In this document: positions 24,050 through 36,408 of the stretch, piece after piece | How the letters are laid out: each line of letters opens with the position of its first letter | Position numbering within the stretch: position 1 is the stretch's first letter | NCBI GenBank assembly: GCA_013396635.1 | Contig: WBMW01005662.1 | Span: forward strand, 1-64,000 | Length of the DNA: 64,000 nucleotides | Direction: 5' to 3' | Source: Penelope pileata | Taxonomy: Eukaryota > Chordata > Aves > Galliformes > Cracidae | Translations under genes and position numbers: made by a program | Notes under the pieces: generated by a model | Told to the model about the DNA's origin: nothing | The model's input: the letters and a program-made list of their open reading frames with translations, nothing else | Databases searched by the model: none

Positions 24050-26217
24050 CTTCCCTAAACTGGCTGCATACCAATGCTCACAGTGAGGGAATTAAACAAG
24101 AAGAGCTAGGGATCTGTGTGCAGTCGCAGGGCCATGATCTCAGTGCGATCATGGAGATGTGGTGGGACAGCTCACATGACTGGAATGCTGTCATGGATGG
24201 CTATGTCCTCTTTAGGAAAGTGAGGCTGGTGATGCAAGGTTGTGGGGTTGTCCTTTATGTGAGAGAGCAACTAAAATGTATTGAGCTCCATCTGGGGGAG
24301 GGTGATGAATGATTGGAGAGCTTGTGGGTGAGAATTAAGGGGTGGGCTGGTATGGGTGATGCTGTTGTGGGTGTGTACTACAGACCACCTGATCAAGAGG
24401 AGAAAGTTGATGAGGCCTTCTACAAGCAGCTGGAAGTAGCCTCGTGATCCCAGGCATTGGTTCTTATGGGGAACTTCAATCATCCGAGTATTTGTTGGAT
24501 AAGCAGCACGACCAGGCATGCACGATTCAGGAGGTTCCTGCAATGCATTATAGATAATGTTCTGATGCAGGTGGTGGTGGAGTTGACGAGGCGGGGAGTG
24601 CTTCTGGACCTTGTTATTACCAACAAGGATGTGCTCAATAGGGATGTGAAGGTTGGGGGCAGCTTGGGATGCAGCAACTGTGAGATAGTGGAGTTCAGGA
24701 TCCTGAGTGGAAGAAGCAAAGCAGAAATTAGAATTCCTGACCCTGGACTCTAGGAAAGCCGACTTTGGCCTCTTCCAGGACCTACTTGGGGGTATCTTGT
24801 GGGCTAGAGTGCTAGAAGGTAAGGGGGCCCATGAGAGCTGGTCAGCATTTAAACAGCATTTCTTCTGAGCTCAGGGTTGGTGCATCCCTAAGAGTAAGAA
24901 ATCAGGGAAAGGTGGCAGGAGACCTCTGTGGATGAGCAAGAAACTCATGGATAAAGTCAAAGAGAAGAAGGTCCACAAAATGTGGAAAAAGGGCCTGTCC
25001 TCTTGGGAGGAGTATAGGAATGTTGTCAGGACCTGCAGGGATGCAACAAGGAAGGCTAAGACCCACTTGGAATTTAGTCTTGCAGAGGAGATAAAAGGAT
25101 AATAAGTTTTTTTTAAGTATGTCAACAGTAGAAGGAAGAGTAGGGAAAATGTGGGTCCAATACTAAATGAGGCAGATGCTCTGGTAACAGGATGCTGAGA
25201 AGGTGGAGATAGAGAATGTCTTCTTTGTTTCAGTCTTTGCTGCAAAGACTCCCCCTTGAGAATCCTGGGCTCTGGAGATAAGAGAGTGTCTGAGGAATGG
25301 AGATGGTCTGAGAGCATCTAGCCAAAATCAATGCATGTACATCCATGGGCCCTGATGTGATGCACCCAAGTGTACTGAGGGAGCTGGCAGAAGTGATTGC
25401 TGAACCACTCTCTTTCACCTTTGAAAGGTCTTGGAGAATGGAAGAGGTGCCTGAAGACTGGAGGATAGCCAGTGTCACTCTGGTCTTCTGAAAGGGCAAG
25501 AAGGAGAATCCGGGAAACTACAGGCCAGTCAGCCTCCCCTCCGTCCCTGTAAAAGTGATGGAGCAGCTTGTTCTGGCTGCCATCTCCAAGCAATTGGAAG
25601 AGAAGAAGGTTATCAGGAATAGTCAGCATCGATTCACCAAGGGGAAATCATGTTCAACCAACCTGGTGGCTTTCTGTGATGTCATCACTGGCTGGGTAGA
25701 TGGAGGGAGAGCAGTGGATATTATCTACCTTGACAGGTATAAGGTTATCAGGAATAGTCAGCATCGATTCACCAAGGGGAAATCATGTTCAACCAACCTG
25801 GTGGCTTTCTGTGATGTCATCACTGGCTGGGTAGATGGAGGGAGAGCAGTGGATATTATCTACCTTGACGTCAGCAAGGCCTTTGGTACTGTTTCCTACA
25901 AAAATCCTGATGATGAAGCTGAGAAAGTGCAGGATAGGTGAGTGGATGGTGAGGTGGGTTGAGAACTGGCTGACTGGCAGAGCTCAGAGGGTAGTGATCA
26001 AAAAGGTGCACAGTCTAGTTGGAGGCCTGTAGCTAGTGGTGTTGCACAGGGGTTGGTGCTTGGTCTGGTCTTCTTCAACATCTTCATCAGTGGTCTGGAC
26101 GAAGGGATACGGTCTACCCTCAGCAAATTTGCTGATGGTATGAAGCTGAGAAGAGTGGCTGACACATGAGAAGGCTGTGCTACCATACAGCAAGACCTGG
26201 GCAGGATGGAGACTTGG
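24050..26217 (+). pseudogene. CR1 ORF2 remnant (endonuclease and reverse transcriptase)
   Basis: ORF2 encodes an APE-type endonuclease followed by reverse transcriptase. The endonuclease start is visible as WLHTNAHSEG near 24060, followed by EMWWDSSHDWN, which keeps the metal-binding Glu. The usual GDFNHP block reads GNFNHP, and the usual SDH block reads SNC, so both catalytic positions are lost. A TGA at 24445-24447 interrupts the frame. In the reverse transcriptase, RT motif A (IIYLDVSKAF) is present near 25853, but the FADD motif reads FADG near 26130. A 135-bp in-frame tandem duplication lies at 25606-25869. The frame ends at the LTR junction at 26218. Confidence 0.88.
25606..25869 (+). 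repeat. exact 135-bp-period tandem duplication inside CR1 ORF2
   Basis: 25606-25734 and 25741-25869 are identical over 129 bp, with a 6-bp remainder between them. The period is 135 bp, exactly 45 codons, so the frame stays open across both units. It covers the block HRFTKGKSCSTNLVAF and RT motif A. Identity inside an otherwise heavily mutated element means the duplication is recent or an assembly artefact. Confidence 0.97.
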
Positions 26218-26555
26218 TGTCTTAGTTTCTTGCTGAGTCAGAAGTTGCCTTTCTCTTAGTATTTGGTACGAGGCTATGTTTTGATTCTAGAAGGAAAACA
26301 AAGCTGATAACGTATTTGGTGCTGGGCAGTGCTGAACAGAGCAAAGATGTTTCAGTCTCTCATCTTCTTGTATCGCTCTATCAGTGAAGGGGATGTGGGG
26401 ACACAGGGAGCTGAGAGGGACAGGAAAAGGGCAGCTGACCCAAACTGAGCAATTACTGTTATTTATTTTACTTCCTTTGCTGTCTTAGTAAATAGCTTTT
26501 ATCCCAACCCACGAGTTCTACTGTTTTTTCTCCTAATTCTCTCCCCTATCCCCGC
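26218..26555 (+). mobile_element. endogenous retrovirus LTR fragment
   Basis: Sense-orientation LTR starting TGTCTTAGTTTC, with internal blocks shared (in reverse) with the LTR piece at 62880-63137, such as AAAGCTGATAAC and CAGCTGACC. It ends in a U5-like segment (CAACCCACGAGTTCTACTG, CTCTCCCCTATCCC) typical of avian LTRs. The 3' terminus is cut off at the mariner junction. No internal viral genes are present. Confidence 0.8.
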
Positions 26556-26892
26556 TGTCACCACTGCTGAAATGCACCACCACTCTGCCTCACTGCGCTG
26601 ACATCCACTGCTTGGTCTCCATCAACATTCAGCAAGCATCAAGGAATGCCAGTTGGTGCCATGTTTTCCACATGCAGGAATTCAGTTCCACCCCTTTGCT
26701 CCATCCGCACTGCCATGTCAGACGCCATTTGGTCAGGCTGCCCCTCTGCTGCCATCTGTCACACGGCAACAACATGGAACGAAATATTGGTGGGAAGGTT
26801 CAGCCTCTGCTGCCATACCGCCAACATCTGCCTCTGACGTCATGGGCCAACATCATAAAATAGGAGACATTGCTTTTGGAGTAGCCCTCATA
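26556..26892 (-). mobile_element. mariner (Galluhop-like) fragment, 5' half
   Basis: About 337 bp in minus orientation. The right end carries the terminal inverted repeat, read on plus as GGAGTAGCCCTCATA after ATAGGAGACATTGCTTTT. The body corresponds to the start of a mariner transposase gene. The matching element at 61980-62548 aligns over this whole stretch and keeps its other end; here the left half is missing at the LTR junction. Not capable of encoding transposase. Confidence 0.88.
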
Positions 26893-29349
26893 TGTCCTAT
26901 CATACTATATTTGAAGTATTTTTTTAAACCCACATGCACTCTTGGAATTTCAGTGCTTTATGCAGTAAACTGGGCACAAATTGAGAGTCTATTTTGAGAG
27001 TAAGGTATTGCTCTGAGTTATGCATTGCATGATTTCATTTGAAAAATAAATTATCCAGAAGGCAGAGGACTGCAAGTAAGTACTGCTCCTTAAGACTAGT
27101 CTCTGGCAACAGGTGATAGTAGTTTGAGTTGATGGCCAGTTGATTGCTAGAAGGTTATATTTACCAAGGGTTAGAGAGTCTGGCAGTAATATAAATAGCA
27201 GCAGAATGTAGTTTGCAGTCAAATAGTACAAATGGCTGCACTGTTTGGCAAGTTAAGAGTTGACATCCTAGTAATTCCTGAACAAATAAGTCTGTTTTAT
27301 TCATTGTATTATATTGATTTTGTAACCTTTGTACCCCAAATGAAAACAAAATAAATCTACAGTATTCTTTCTCTTCTTACTAAAACCCTAGTTTTATAGA
27401 AAGTAATACCAAGTTATAATTAGAGGTTTGCAGCTGTTACTTCGAATATGTGGTCTCCATTCGTGTACTTGCATGCACTACTTGATTAAAAATAGAAATA
27501 GCTGCTGTAGAAATAGTATTAGAAATTGTTTGAGCAATGTAAGTGCCAGTATATGTATACAAAAAAAACACCAACCCAAGCACAACTGAACCAAAACCAA
27601 AAAACTCCCAAGAGCAACAAAAAATCCAACCTCAAATCCTTCAGAAATGCAGAAATGTAACGTTTGAGTTTTAAGGCATGATTAAATTACATCCTTTTTT
27701 GCATGTAGTGTGGGAAGGCCACTTAGTGTGGACAGAAAAAATTTGGAGAACCATGGAATTGAAGGAAAAAAAGCCAGCGTTGGGAGATATTTCAAGTGTA
27801 CTGAGATAAGTTTTGCGTCATCAAAGAGTCAGGTTTATTCTTTCCCAAAAGATTTTTTTTATTATTCTGCCTGTACACACATTCAGTAATGAAAAATAAC
27901 TATCCAAAATACACCAGTGCTTTTCTTTAGTCAAATATTTCGGTCTTGCTGGCATGTCTGCCGGAAAGGTGAGAGCTGCTGGACGTAGCCTGTCAGGTGA
28001 CTCATATAAATCAATATAGGAACTAGGATGAATTTTTTATACCATTCCTTATTCAAAGTCTGAGTTTGTGTTGCCTCCTGCTGGCTTAAAAACTGATAGT
28101 ATAGAGGAGAAACTATACCTGTCTACTCTTTAATTTTTAATTTCTTATTGAAAAGGTGTGTAACTGACATTTCCATTTTTATCTTTTTGGGCAGTGGGGA
28201 GGTCTTTGAGATGGACAGTTTTACAAGTCACATAAAAAAACTGTGCCTTTGGAAAGTTCTTTCCATTAATTGTTAGATATTCCATGACAGAACGTTGCGA
28301 ACAAACATATTAGATAGAGATATAAATTCGAATAACCTTCATTTACCCTGTTAGACCTTATTAACAGTGCAAACAGGATGATCAGTCAAAGGTAAAAGGG
28401 AATTTAAAAAATGTAATGCTTGCACAAACTTAATACTATTGCTGATGTGATTTACTGTTGTTTGACAAGAAACAATCTGTCTGCCCTATTGGACAAGGAG
28501 TGGGATGAAATTGGCTATAAAATGATAATAAACCAAAAGATTATCTGGATCCTAATCTCGACTTGGGTAGAATGTTAGCAGTCCAAAACAAAAAAACCCA
28601 ACCCTTTAAAATGTACTTGACTTTATTGCTAGAAGATATAGAGAGTCCAAGTAATGATATAAATTGTAGAAAAGGATTTATCACTGTTACATTTTTGCTT
28701 TCTGTAGGTTGTTTTTAGCTGAAATCCTTGCCTAGGCTGTGATTTACTTCACGTTTCAGGAGTTCACAAGTTATTAAACACAGTGTTCCAGCAGTAGTAA
28801 TTTGCATTGCTTAGTCAAGTTCTGTGTGATGTTCTGTTTTCTTCTTCTTCAGTGAAGTTGTCAGAAGCTGCTGTTCAGTAGACATGAGCTTCCTGCATGC
28901 ATCAAAGTTTTTAGACTGATGGTTTATAGCAGAAGGTATTTGTTGCACACATTTTGAGGTTTTCAATGAAAAGGTAAATAGCAGGCTGCTAATGTTAGTG
29001 TTACGATTCCTTTCAGATAAGGAGTGTTTAGAAAGAGCAATCAGATCCCCAAAGAAAAATTACCTTTCACCATTTTTTCTTCTCTGCTGTCATTATTCAA
29101 AATTGAGATTGCTACTAATTTAAGTAACTGGATAACATCAACAGAGAGAGCAGTGCAGTATCAACAAATCATGAGATTTCTGTCATATTGTCTCTGGAGA
29201 GGCTAAAATCAATTTTTCTTACCTTGGAGCACTGACTAGTAACGGAAGATGCCTGTAGACTTTTGCCAACCGTATAGGAAGAGTAGTTCTAGGCACCATT
29301 CTTTGTAGGGGCAGTTCTGATTTACCTATGCTCTGCATATAGGAATGTA
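26893..29349. other. single-copy AT-rich stretch
   Basis: No gene or repeat family recognised. An A/C-rich low-complexity segment lies at about 27559-27640. Confidence 0.45.
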
Positions 29350-30216
29350 GTGCACCCTCAGCAGTGGCGCTGACAATGTGGAACTGTGAGATGCTGTTGA
29401 CTCCCCGGAGGGATGAGAGGCCTTGCAGAGGGACCTAGATGGATTGGAGCACTAGGCGATCAGCAGCAGCATGAAGTCCAACAGAGGAAAATGCCAGGTG
29501 CTGCACCTGGGATGGAGTGATGCTGGACACAACACAGATGGGAGATACGTGGCTGGGGAGCTGCTCAGCAGCAAGGAAGGGGCCTGGGGGTGCTGGTGCC
29601 GGCAGGCTTAACATGAGCCAGCCATGGGGCAAACTGCATCTTGGGGTGCATTAACATGTCAGTTGAAACAGATGATTCTCCTGCTGTATTTAGTGTTGGT
29701 GCAGCCTCACCTTGAATATAGTACGTAGTTCTGAGTTCCACAACTTAAAAAGGCCATTAAGGTCCCTGAATATCTCCAGAGGAGGACAACACAGCTGGAG
29801 ACAGGGCTGGAAGGCATGTCCTGTGAGGAGAGGCTGGGGACACTCAGGTTGTCAGCCTGGAGGAGAGGGGATGAGAGGTGACCTCACTGCTCCCTGCAGC
29901 TCCCTGAGGAGGGGCAGCAGAGGGAGGTGCCAGGCTCTGCCCCTGGGGAACCCGTAGCAGGAAGGGAACAGCACAGAGCTGCCAGGGGATGGTCAGACTG
30001 GGCACTGGGAAACATTTCTGTGCCGTGAGGGTGGTCAGACACTGGAACGGCTTCCTGGAGATGTGGCTGATGCCCTGTGCCTGTCAGTACTCGAGACATT
30101 TGGACAATCCCCGGAGTAATGTACTGTAAATTTTGGTTAGCCCTGAAGTGATGGAGAGTTGGAAGAGAGCTTCAAAAACCACCTAGTCCAACTGAACTAT
30201 TCTATTCTAATGGCAC
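29350..30216 (+). mobile_element. CR1 LINE 3' fragment
   Basis: A 5'-truncated plus-strand CR1 starting near the FADD region of ORF2 (TGCACCCTCAGCAG), running through the ORF2 C-terminus to a degraded tail (CTATTCTATTCTAATGG) near 30216. No intact frame remains. Confidence 0.9.
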
Positions 30217-31446
30217 TAGATGTATGCAATTAAGCAGCAAGTGTTGCAGACAAGCAGGAAACGAAGTACAATATGGGTGTGTGATGAGAAGGCCCATGAA
30301 GAACAATTTTGGAGTTTATTGTAGTGTGAAAGACAAAAGATCATGAGAACATTGCTCCCTAGTGGTCTCTTCTGGGAGTGGCAGAAATTAGTGTGGCTCT
30401 TTCAGGGTCTATTTAAAGCTCTGTAGGAGACAACTAATTTTCATCTTGTTGATGGGAGCATGGAACTACAGTTTTGAAGTTTAAAAAAATAAAACATGCA
30501 TTTTGACCAAGCAGTTTTCACAAATGGAGTTAATATTTACCTTAAAGTTCTCCAGCAGGTCTCCAACAAGTCTCATGTGACCCTTGCCTTCGAACTTGAG
30601 ACTTTCTTCCACATCGGTGGAGTATATTGCCAGTAGATGGTGGGGTCAGCTGAACTGAAAAAAAATCAGTTTATAAATAATGATTAAAATGTCAGCATTA
30701 AGCAAAATATTTGATTATGAGACCTGTATTTGCATAAGGGACAAGAAATCTCGAGTGATTAACTGAACAAATATAAAATTGCTGTTTTCTGTAAGAGCTA
30801 TTCTATTGTATGCTGCAGGTTTAAATAAAAAAAAAAAAAAAAAAGTGATGTTTTGCCTGTGCTGTTGTGTGTAAGTTTTTTGTGGAAAGTGAGCTATTCA
30901 TATCCTTTGTTCTGGCCCGGTCAGAATCATCTCCTTGCTTTTATGTGTGAAGAACTGCTGCACACCTCAGGTTTTTGAAACCTAGAGGTGAGCAGTGCCT
31001 TTGCAAGACTTGTGACTCAATTCTTCTAATCAGTGCAGCCTAAAATTTGGCTTTAGTGTACTTTTCAGCATTCGAGATTTGTTACAGCTGATGATTGTGA
31101 ATGTGTCAAGGTATACAGCTAGGCTGATGTCTTGCTAGTGACAATTGGTCCTGAGAAAAAGATTAAATGTGTTAAGATTTTTTTAGTCTCTTCCATCCCA
31201 TGCAAAACACATAATGAAAATTGTTGCAGCCACAGAATAGATGTAGTGAAGTCTTTCCTGCTGAAGACAGGCTTAATCAGTTTATCTTGTAGCTACTGAT
31301 TTTGACAGCAGTCCAGCAGCGGCTGCTGCACGTGCTCACTGTATAATTGTAATAGAGTTGTCAGCTACCATAATCTGATGCTGGTGAGAGGAAGGCAACT
31401 GGATTCCTGTGAGCATAATGGTCTCTAGCATTGATTGCCAAACACC
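30217..31446. other. single-copy stretch between two CR1 copies
   Basis: AT-rich and without recognised features apart from a poly-A run at about 30826-30844. Confidence 0.45.
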
Positions 31447-32455
31447 ACAGTATCCTAGGATGGCTGAAGTTGTCAGGGACCATTGGGTCCAATCCCTGCT
31501 CCAGCAGAGACACCTAGGGCAGGGTGCCCAAGCGGCTTCTGGAGATCTCCAAGGAGGAGACCCCACAGCCTCTGGGCAACCTGTGCCAGTGCTCCAGCAC
31601 CTGCACAGCGCAGAAGTGCTGCCTGATGGTCAGAGCGAACATCCTGTGTTCCAGTTTGTGCACTCTGTCTCCTGTCCTGGCACTGGGATTCGCTACAAAG
31701 AGCCTGGCCATCCTCTTTGCCATCCTCCCTTCAGGTATTTATGAACATTGATGAGATTCTCCTGAGCCTCCTCTTCTCAAGGCTGAACAGTCCCAGCTCT
31801 CTTAGCCTCCCTCCTCACAGGAGAGGTTCTCCAGTCTCTTCATCATCTTTGTGGCCCCGTGTTGGACTCTTCCTGATACGGCCAGGTCTCTCTTGTACTG
31901 GGGGACCAAGAACTGGGCACAGCACTCCAGGTGTGGCCTCCTCAGTTCTGAAAAAAGAGGAAGAATCACATCTTGACCTGCTGGCAACGCTCCTAATGCA
32001 GCCTAGGGTGCCATTAGCCTTAGCAGCAAGTGCACATTGCTGGGTTCATCTTGGTGCCCGCCAGAACCCCCGTACCCTTTTCTGCAGAGCTGCTTTCCAG
32101 TTGAGTGGCCCCCACCTAGGGTTGTTTCTCCCCATGTGCAGGACTCTGCACTTCTCCTTATTGAGCTGCGTGAGGTTCAGCAGGGAGGAGCCCACCTCTC
32201 CATCTTGTTGAGATCCCTCTGGATGGCTGCATGGCCCTCTGGTGAGTCAGCCACTCCCTGCAGTTTTGTGTCGTCCTTGAGTTTACTGAGGGTGCACTCT
32301 GCCTCATCATCTGAATTGTTAATGGTGTTAAACAGGGCTGGACCCAGTACTGACCTTTAGGGTATTTGCTCATTACTGTCCTCCAACTAACTGGATTTTA
32401 TGCCACTGATGGCTGCCCTCTGATCCTTGCCATTCAGACAGTTTTTGGTTCATAT
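31447..32455 (-). mobile_element. CR1 LINE fragment, about 1 kb
   Basis: Minus-strand CR1. From left to right on plus it runs from the 3' tail (AGGATGGCTGAAGTTGTCAG, diverged) through the ORF2 C-terminus up to about 32455. Its divergence from the 9.8 and 59.3 kb copies shows it belongs to a different CR1 subfamily. Frames are broken. Confidence 0.92.
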
Positions 32456-35400
32456 CACTTTTGAAATGAGGTGAGAAGTGCTGAAGCTAGCTACTGCGTG
32501 CTGTTGTTGCTTTTTCCTTTTGCATTTTAGTGGTAGGTAAAACCTTGCATAGCTATGTCCATAGAAAAGCCACTGCTTTCTGCTTACTGAAAGAACTTGG
32601 AGAAACCCCTGACTTTCCTCAAAGCAGATTCAGGGTTTTCCATCGCTGGTAAGCTGTATCATTGTTTGTATTTCTTCAGCTGAACAGTTGTACCAGGAGC
32701 TGACGTTTGATGCCTTGTGTGATTTTTTTTTCCTTCTTTCTCTTTCTCCCTTAATATATAATAGTGCTTCAGTTATAAAGATGGGAATGTTTGCATAAGC
32801 TTGGTAGCTGGAATCTAACATTGTTCCAAACGCTTTTCACTCGGTGCATTTTCTCCCCTAGTCATGTGGTGATGTGGTGCTTTGCCAGTGGGTGGAATAG
32901 GCTGTACAACAGAAGGTCAGCAGGGAGCATGAGTTTTCTGATGCTGGGTTGGGTGGAATGATTTTGTGTACTTGGAAGTGGAAAGTTCATTCAGAATTTT
33001 CACGCTTTTTAGGTAAAGAAACATGGTTATTCATTAATTTAAAAGGTTGGGCTAAGAAAGTACAGAATACAACATGACAACTAAAAAAAGACGAAGTAAT
33101 ATTTTTTACTATATTTTACTAGGAAGTATTTGAAGGAAGTCAAAACTGGATCACACTAAAATGAATATAAAGTTTTACTGCATCACTTTGGCAGCTGTCA
33201 TTAATTTTACTCTCTTGGAAAGGGTTTTCTGCTTCTTATTAAAGTTTTTTTTTTTTTTTTTTCCTTTTGCTAGTAACAGTATCTACTTTCTCTGTAAGCT
33301 GTATTGCATTTTTTTTTCTTAAGGGAGTGGAGTTGTTTTTTGCCACTGCTGCTTTCAGCTGAAAACTTAAGATAGAGTGGAGACATTCAGACTATGCTTA
33401 ATAACATTGATTCTTAACTGCATTACTGTTTCTCATTTGGCCAGTAGGATACTGATACAGTCTCTGCAGTTTTAAAAACTGATATAGCATGCCACTGAAG
33501 CATTGAATGCTTACAGATTTGGTTGGTGTAAATTAAATATGCCAATAAGCATGTTTTTGAAAAAATTGTGTTCTTTCCCCTCATTTCCGGTATTCATGAA
33601 TTTTATTCCCATTGAGGATATAACTTTTCTGACAAGTTACCCTACGAATTTTCATAACACTTTTGTTCCTTGTGTTTTGTGGCCACATCAATTCTTCTTC
33701 CCCCTTTCCAAACCCATCTACCAATTTTGGAGAGCATATTTGACTACTAATCATTAAGTTAGATTTTTCCTGCTGTCACTGCATAAACCATTGTTTTTAG
33801 GTGGACAATGTTTTACAATGCTGGTTAAAGACTATGTATTCTGGTGTAAGAGCTGTTCTCTGGTTTATGTTATTTTTTTCTTTTTTAATTTAATGGTTGT
33901 CTTTTATATGGTATCTCTTACACAACGGAATTCTTACCGAATAAGTTGTTTTGTTATTGCAGATCCCATCGTTGGAAGGACCTCAGACAAAATATCGTGT
34001 TGTTTTTAGGGTACTGTTAACACGTTGAATCATTCTGAAACTTTCTGCCTTGTTCTGTAGGATTGAGTGCTTCCTAATGTTTGAAGTTTGTCGATGAATG
34101 TTAGGCAAAGTGAAACACGTCTGACAGCTGTTGACTTAGTTCAGTCAATTACAAGTCTTAACGTTGCCATAGTATCTGGTTCATCTGTAGGAGAATACAT
34201 ATAGATTATTCAAATTGCTTCCATATTGTTCATAAAGAAATTGATTTCTTTTCATTCTGTGTTTTATATATGTGTAGCCTGTTAGGCATTCTTTTTAATC
34301 CAGTTAATTTGCATTTAAATTGATAATGCCTAGCTTTAAGTGAGCATCTGGGTATTCCTTCTACATCACATTTAAGTAGCCATGGAGCTGACACACAGAT
34401 ATGTTTCTGCTTTGAAAGAGGCAGTCAGCTGTGCCTGCAATGGAAGCTTGGAAGTTAACTGAGGAGGTAAAAATGAGTTGTATAGAGTACAGAACATTGA
34501 GATAAGCAATATGTAGCCTTTTCTGGTTAAATCTGAACTTAAGTGGCTCCTTACTTTTATAGCTTGTCTGCTGTTAAAATTCACGGTAGTTAACTGATTT
34601 GTGACTTGAAGTTCGTTATTTGCACTTTCTTGTTGGTGTTTGGGTGGGAGGGGAGGAGACAGTTAGCATGCAGAGCATGTACGCTGCAAACACACATTTA
34701 AAATATTTAAAAGCAGCCTTGCATTCTTGTTCAAGGAGTGTTCTGTAGGGGATGATGGAGAACTGTGAATGGAGTATTTCCTGAGTCACAATAACCTTCA
34801 AGAGGTTGCAAATGCAGGAGCAACAATTTTTGTTCATGAAAATACTTGAGAAGAGATGGTTTTTGAATTAATTGGTGTGGGCACCTGCTAAGCAAAACAA
34901 ATAAACAACTCCACCGTGTTAAACTGATAGTTGTGCCTGGATTACTAAAAAGAATATGAAAGCCTTCAGATGACAGGCAGAACATCAGAGTTCCCTATAA
35001 AGCATTAGTAACGTCCGTCTCCTTGGCAGCCAGAACAGGAAGGGACAGAAAGTGATCTTAACTGGGAGTTATGTTGCCAATGAACAAAATATTGGCAGTG
35101 ATCAATTTTCCCGAGGAAAGTGAACACGGAATTGCATCTTGGACAAGCCAAGTCAGACTAGACCTGCTAGCAGGTGATCCAAACATGAACTCACTTGCGT
35201 CATCTGGAAGGCAGAGGAATTGTTACACCTGTTTTGTAAGAAGACAGGTCTGAGTGAGGGTGTCTTGATATACAGAGAAAAGACTGAACACCTTTCTGCT
35301 CATTTCTGAAAGCTAGTTGATTGTCTCGAGCTGGAAATTTAAAGTCAAAAGACACTTAAAGTTCAACCCTATTGTTAATAGAAAACTCTTTCTGAGGGCA

Positions 35401-36204
35401 GAGACTTGGAACAAGGAAACATTGCAGCTTCATTTCAGAACAAAAGGACAGCTCTGACAGAGGAACAAAATTACGACGAGAGTACATTTGATTTGGGACA
35501 CTAATGTGTCACTAATTGCCTTTGAGGCGATTGATCTGTTTGCAGGTGATGCCTCTTGTCAACGCCTTCTGTGAATCTGAAGAACAGTGTTGGTGAAGTT
35601 GGGAGCAATCAACTAAAAAGCATAGCCTCCAATTGCCTTGCTTAGAAGGTGTTTAGTCTGGATTAGTGACAATGGGATTAATATAATGGCTTGATACATT
35701 AATCTTATAAATGGGTCAAGGTGAGCTTTCGCTGATGCATCAAAGCAGTCATATACCATCTTAGTCACCCAGCTTTTTTTTTTTGTTTTTTGTTTTTTCA
35801 CTTATTCTCTCATACAGATGCAAGATCTCTTGCTGTCTCCAGACGTCTCTTCAGCAAAAACATAGCAATTACTCACTTAAAAAAACCCTTCGCATTCATC
35901 CCTCAAAACATCCCTCTTGTTGCTAGTAGTTATGATAAGAAGGTGGATTGTGTGCCATGACTGTTTTTTTTCTTTCCTACTATTCTAAATGCTGTGTGAA
36001 TGGTAGTGTTAACCTGTTATTAATGCAGTGTATTAATTGTGTATTGAATAACACATTACTGGAAAGCCCTGAACTGCTTATAGTCTATGACAGATGAGTA
36101 GACCAACAGAATATAAATCCTTCTATTAATCTTATTGCATTTAATACCTCCCTTGCTGAAAAGTGCACTAATGATTTTTTTTTTTCCTGATGTTTGTTTT
36201 TCAG
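32456..36204. other. single-copy AT-rich stretch
   Basis: No repeat family is recognised. Poly-T runs lie near 33245 and 35776. One weak exon candidate (33961-34008) is listed separately. A 60-codon plus frame at 35071-35253 has an ATG but no recognisable domain. Confidence 0.45.
33961..34008 (+). CDS. weak candidate 48-nt exon
   Basis: A good acceptor (TTTTGTTATTGCAG) is followed by 48 nt open in phase 0 (IPSLEGPQTKYRVVFR). The donor AGG/GTACTG is poor. Phase would fit between the candidates at 19500 and 36205. Evidence is weak. Confidence 0.17.
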
Positions 36205-36291
36205 CCTGCTTCACTGACAGCTGAAAACAAAGTTAAGACTTCTGAATATTTGAGAAATACGCAATTGTTTCTTGAAGATGAAGCAAACTGA
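36205..36291 (+). CDS. candidate terminal coding exon
   Basis: A strong acceptor (T-rich run, GTTTGTTTTTCAG) is followed by 28 codons open in phase 0 ending in TGA. The translation starts PASLTAENKVK and ends SEYLRNTQLFLEDEAN, hydrophilic and charged with no known motif. Phase 0 would join it to the 75-nt candidates upstream. No donor precedes the stop, so it would be a last coding exon, but no clear poly(A) site was identified nearby. A 28-codon open run alone is not significant. Confidence 0.25.
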   Translation, partial: PASLTAENKVKTSEYLRNTQLFLEDEAN

Positions 36292-36408
36292 ACTGTAGTT
36301 CTAAAACCTACCTGTATTAACAACTAGCTCAACTTTAGCAGCTTATGAATATGTTAGCTTTTTATTCATTAGTTAATGACATCTTTACTTCCTGCTGTAT
36401 AGGAGAGG

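Larger units (their letters stand above)
22840..26217 (+). mobile_element. long decayed CR1 LINE with ORF1 and most of ORF2
   Basis: This is the longest element in the window, about 3.4 kb in plus orientation. It holds remnants of the CR1 ORF1 protein and then the ORF2 endonuclease and reverse transcriptase. It stops inside the reverse transcriptase region, where an LTR begins at 26218, so the ORF2 C-terminus, 3' UTR and octamer tail are missing. The left boundary is approximate, since ORF1-like sequence fades before about 22.85 kb. Most avian CR1 copies are short 3' pieces, so a copy keeping the 5' half and lacking the 3' end is unusual. Premature stops and lost catalytic residues show it is dead. 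Confidence 0.9.

Noticed and set aside
26612..26997. Overlapping plus-strand frames of 83-114 codons
   Set aside because: They are antisense frames through the mariner transposase remnant, and the same pattern recurs at 62268-62519.
31409..32360. Several 70-164 codon plus-strand frames
   Set aside because: Antisense frames of a minus-strand CR1 element.
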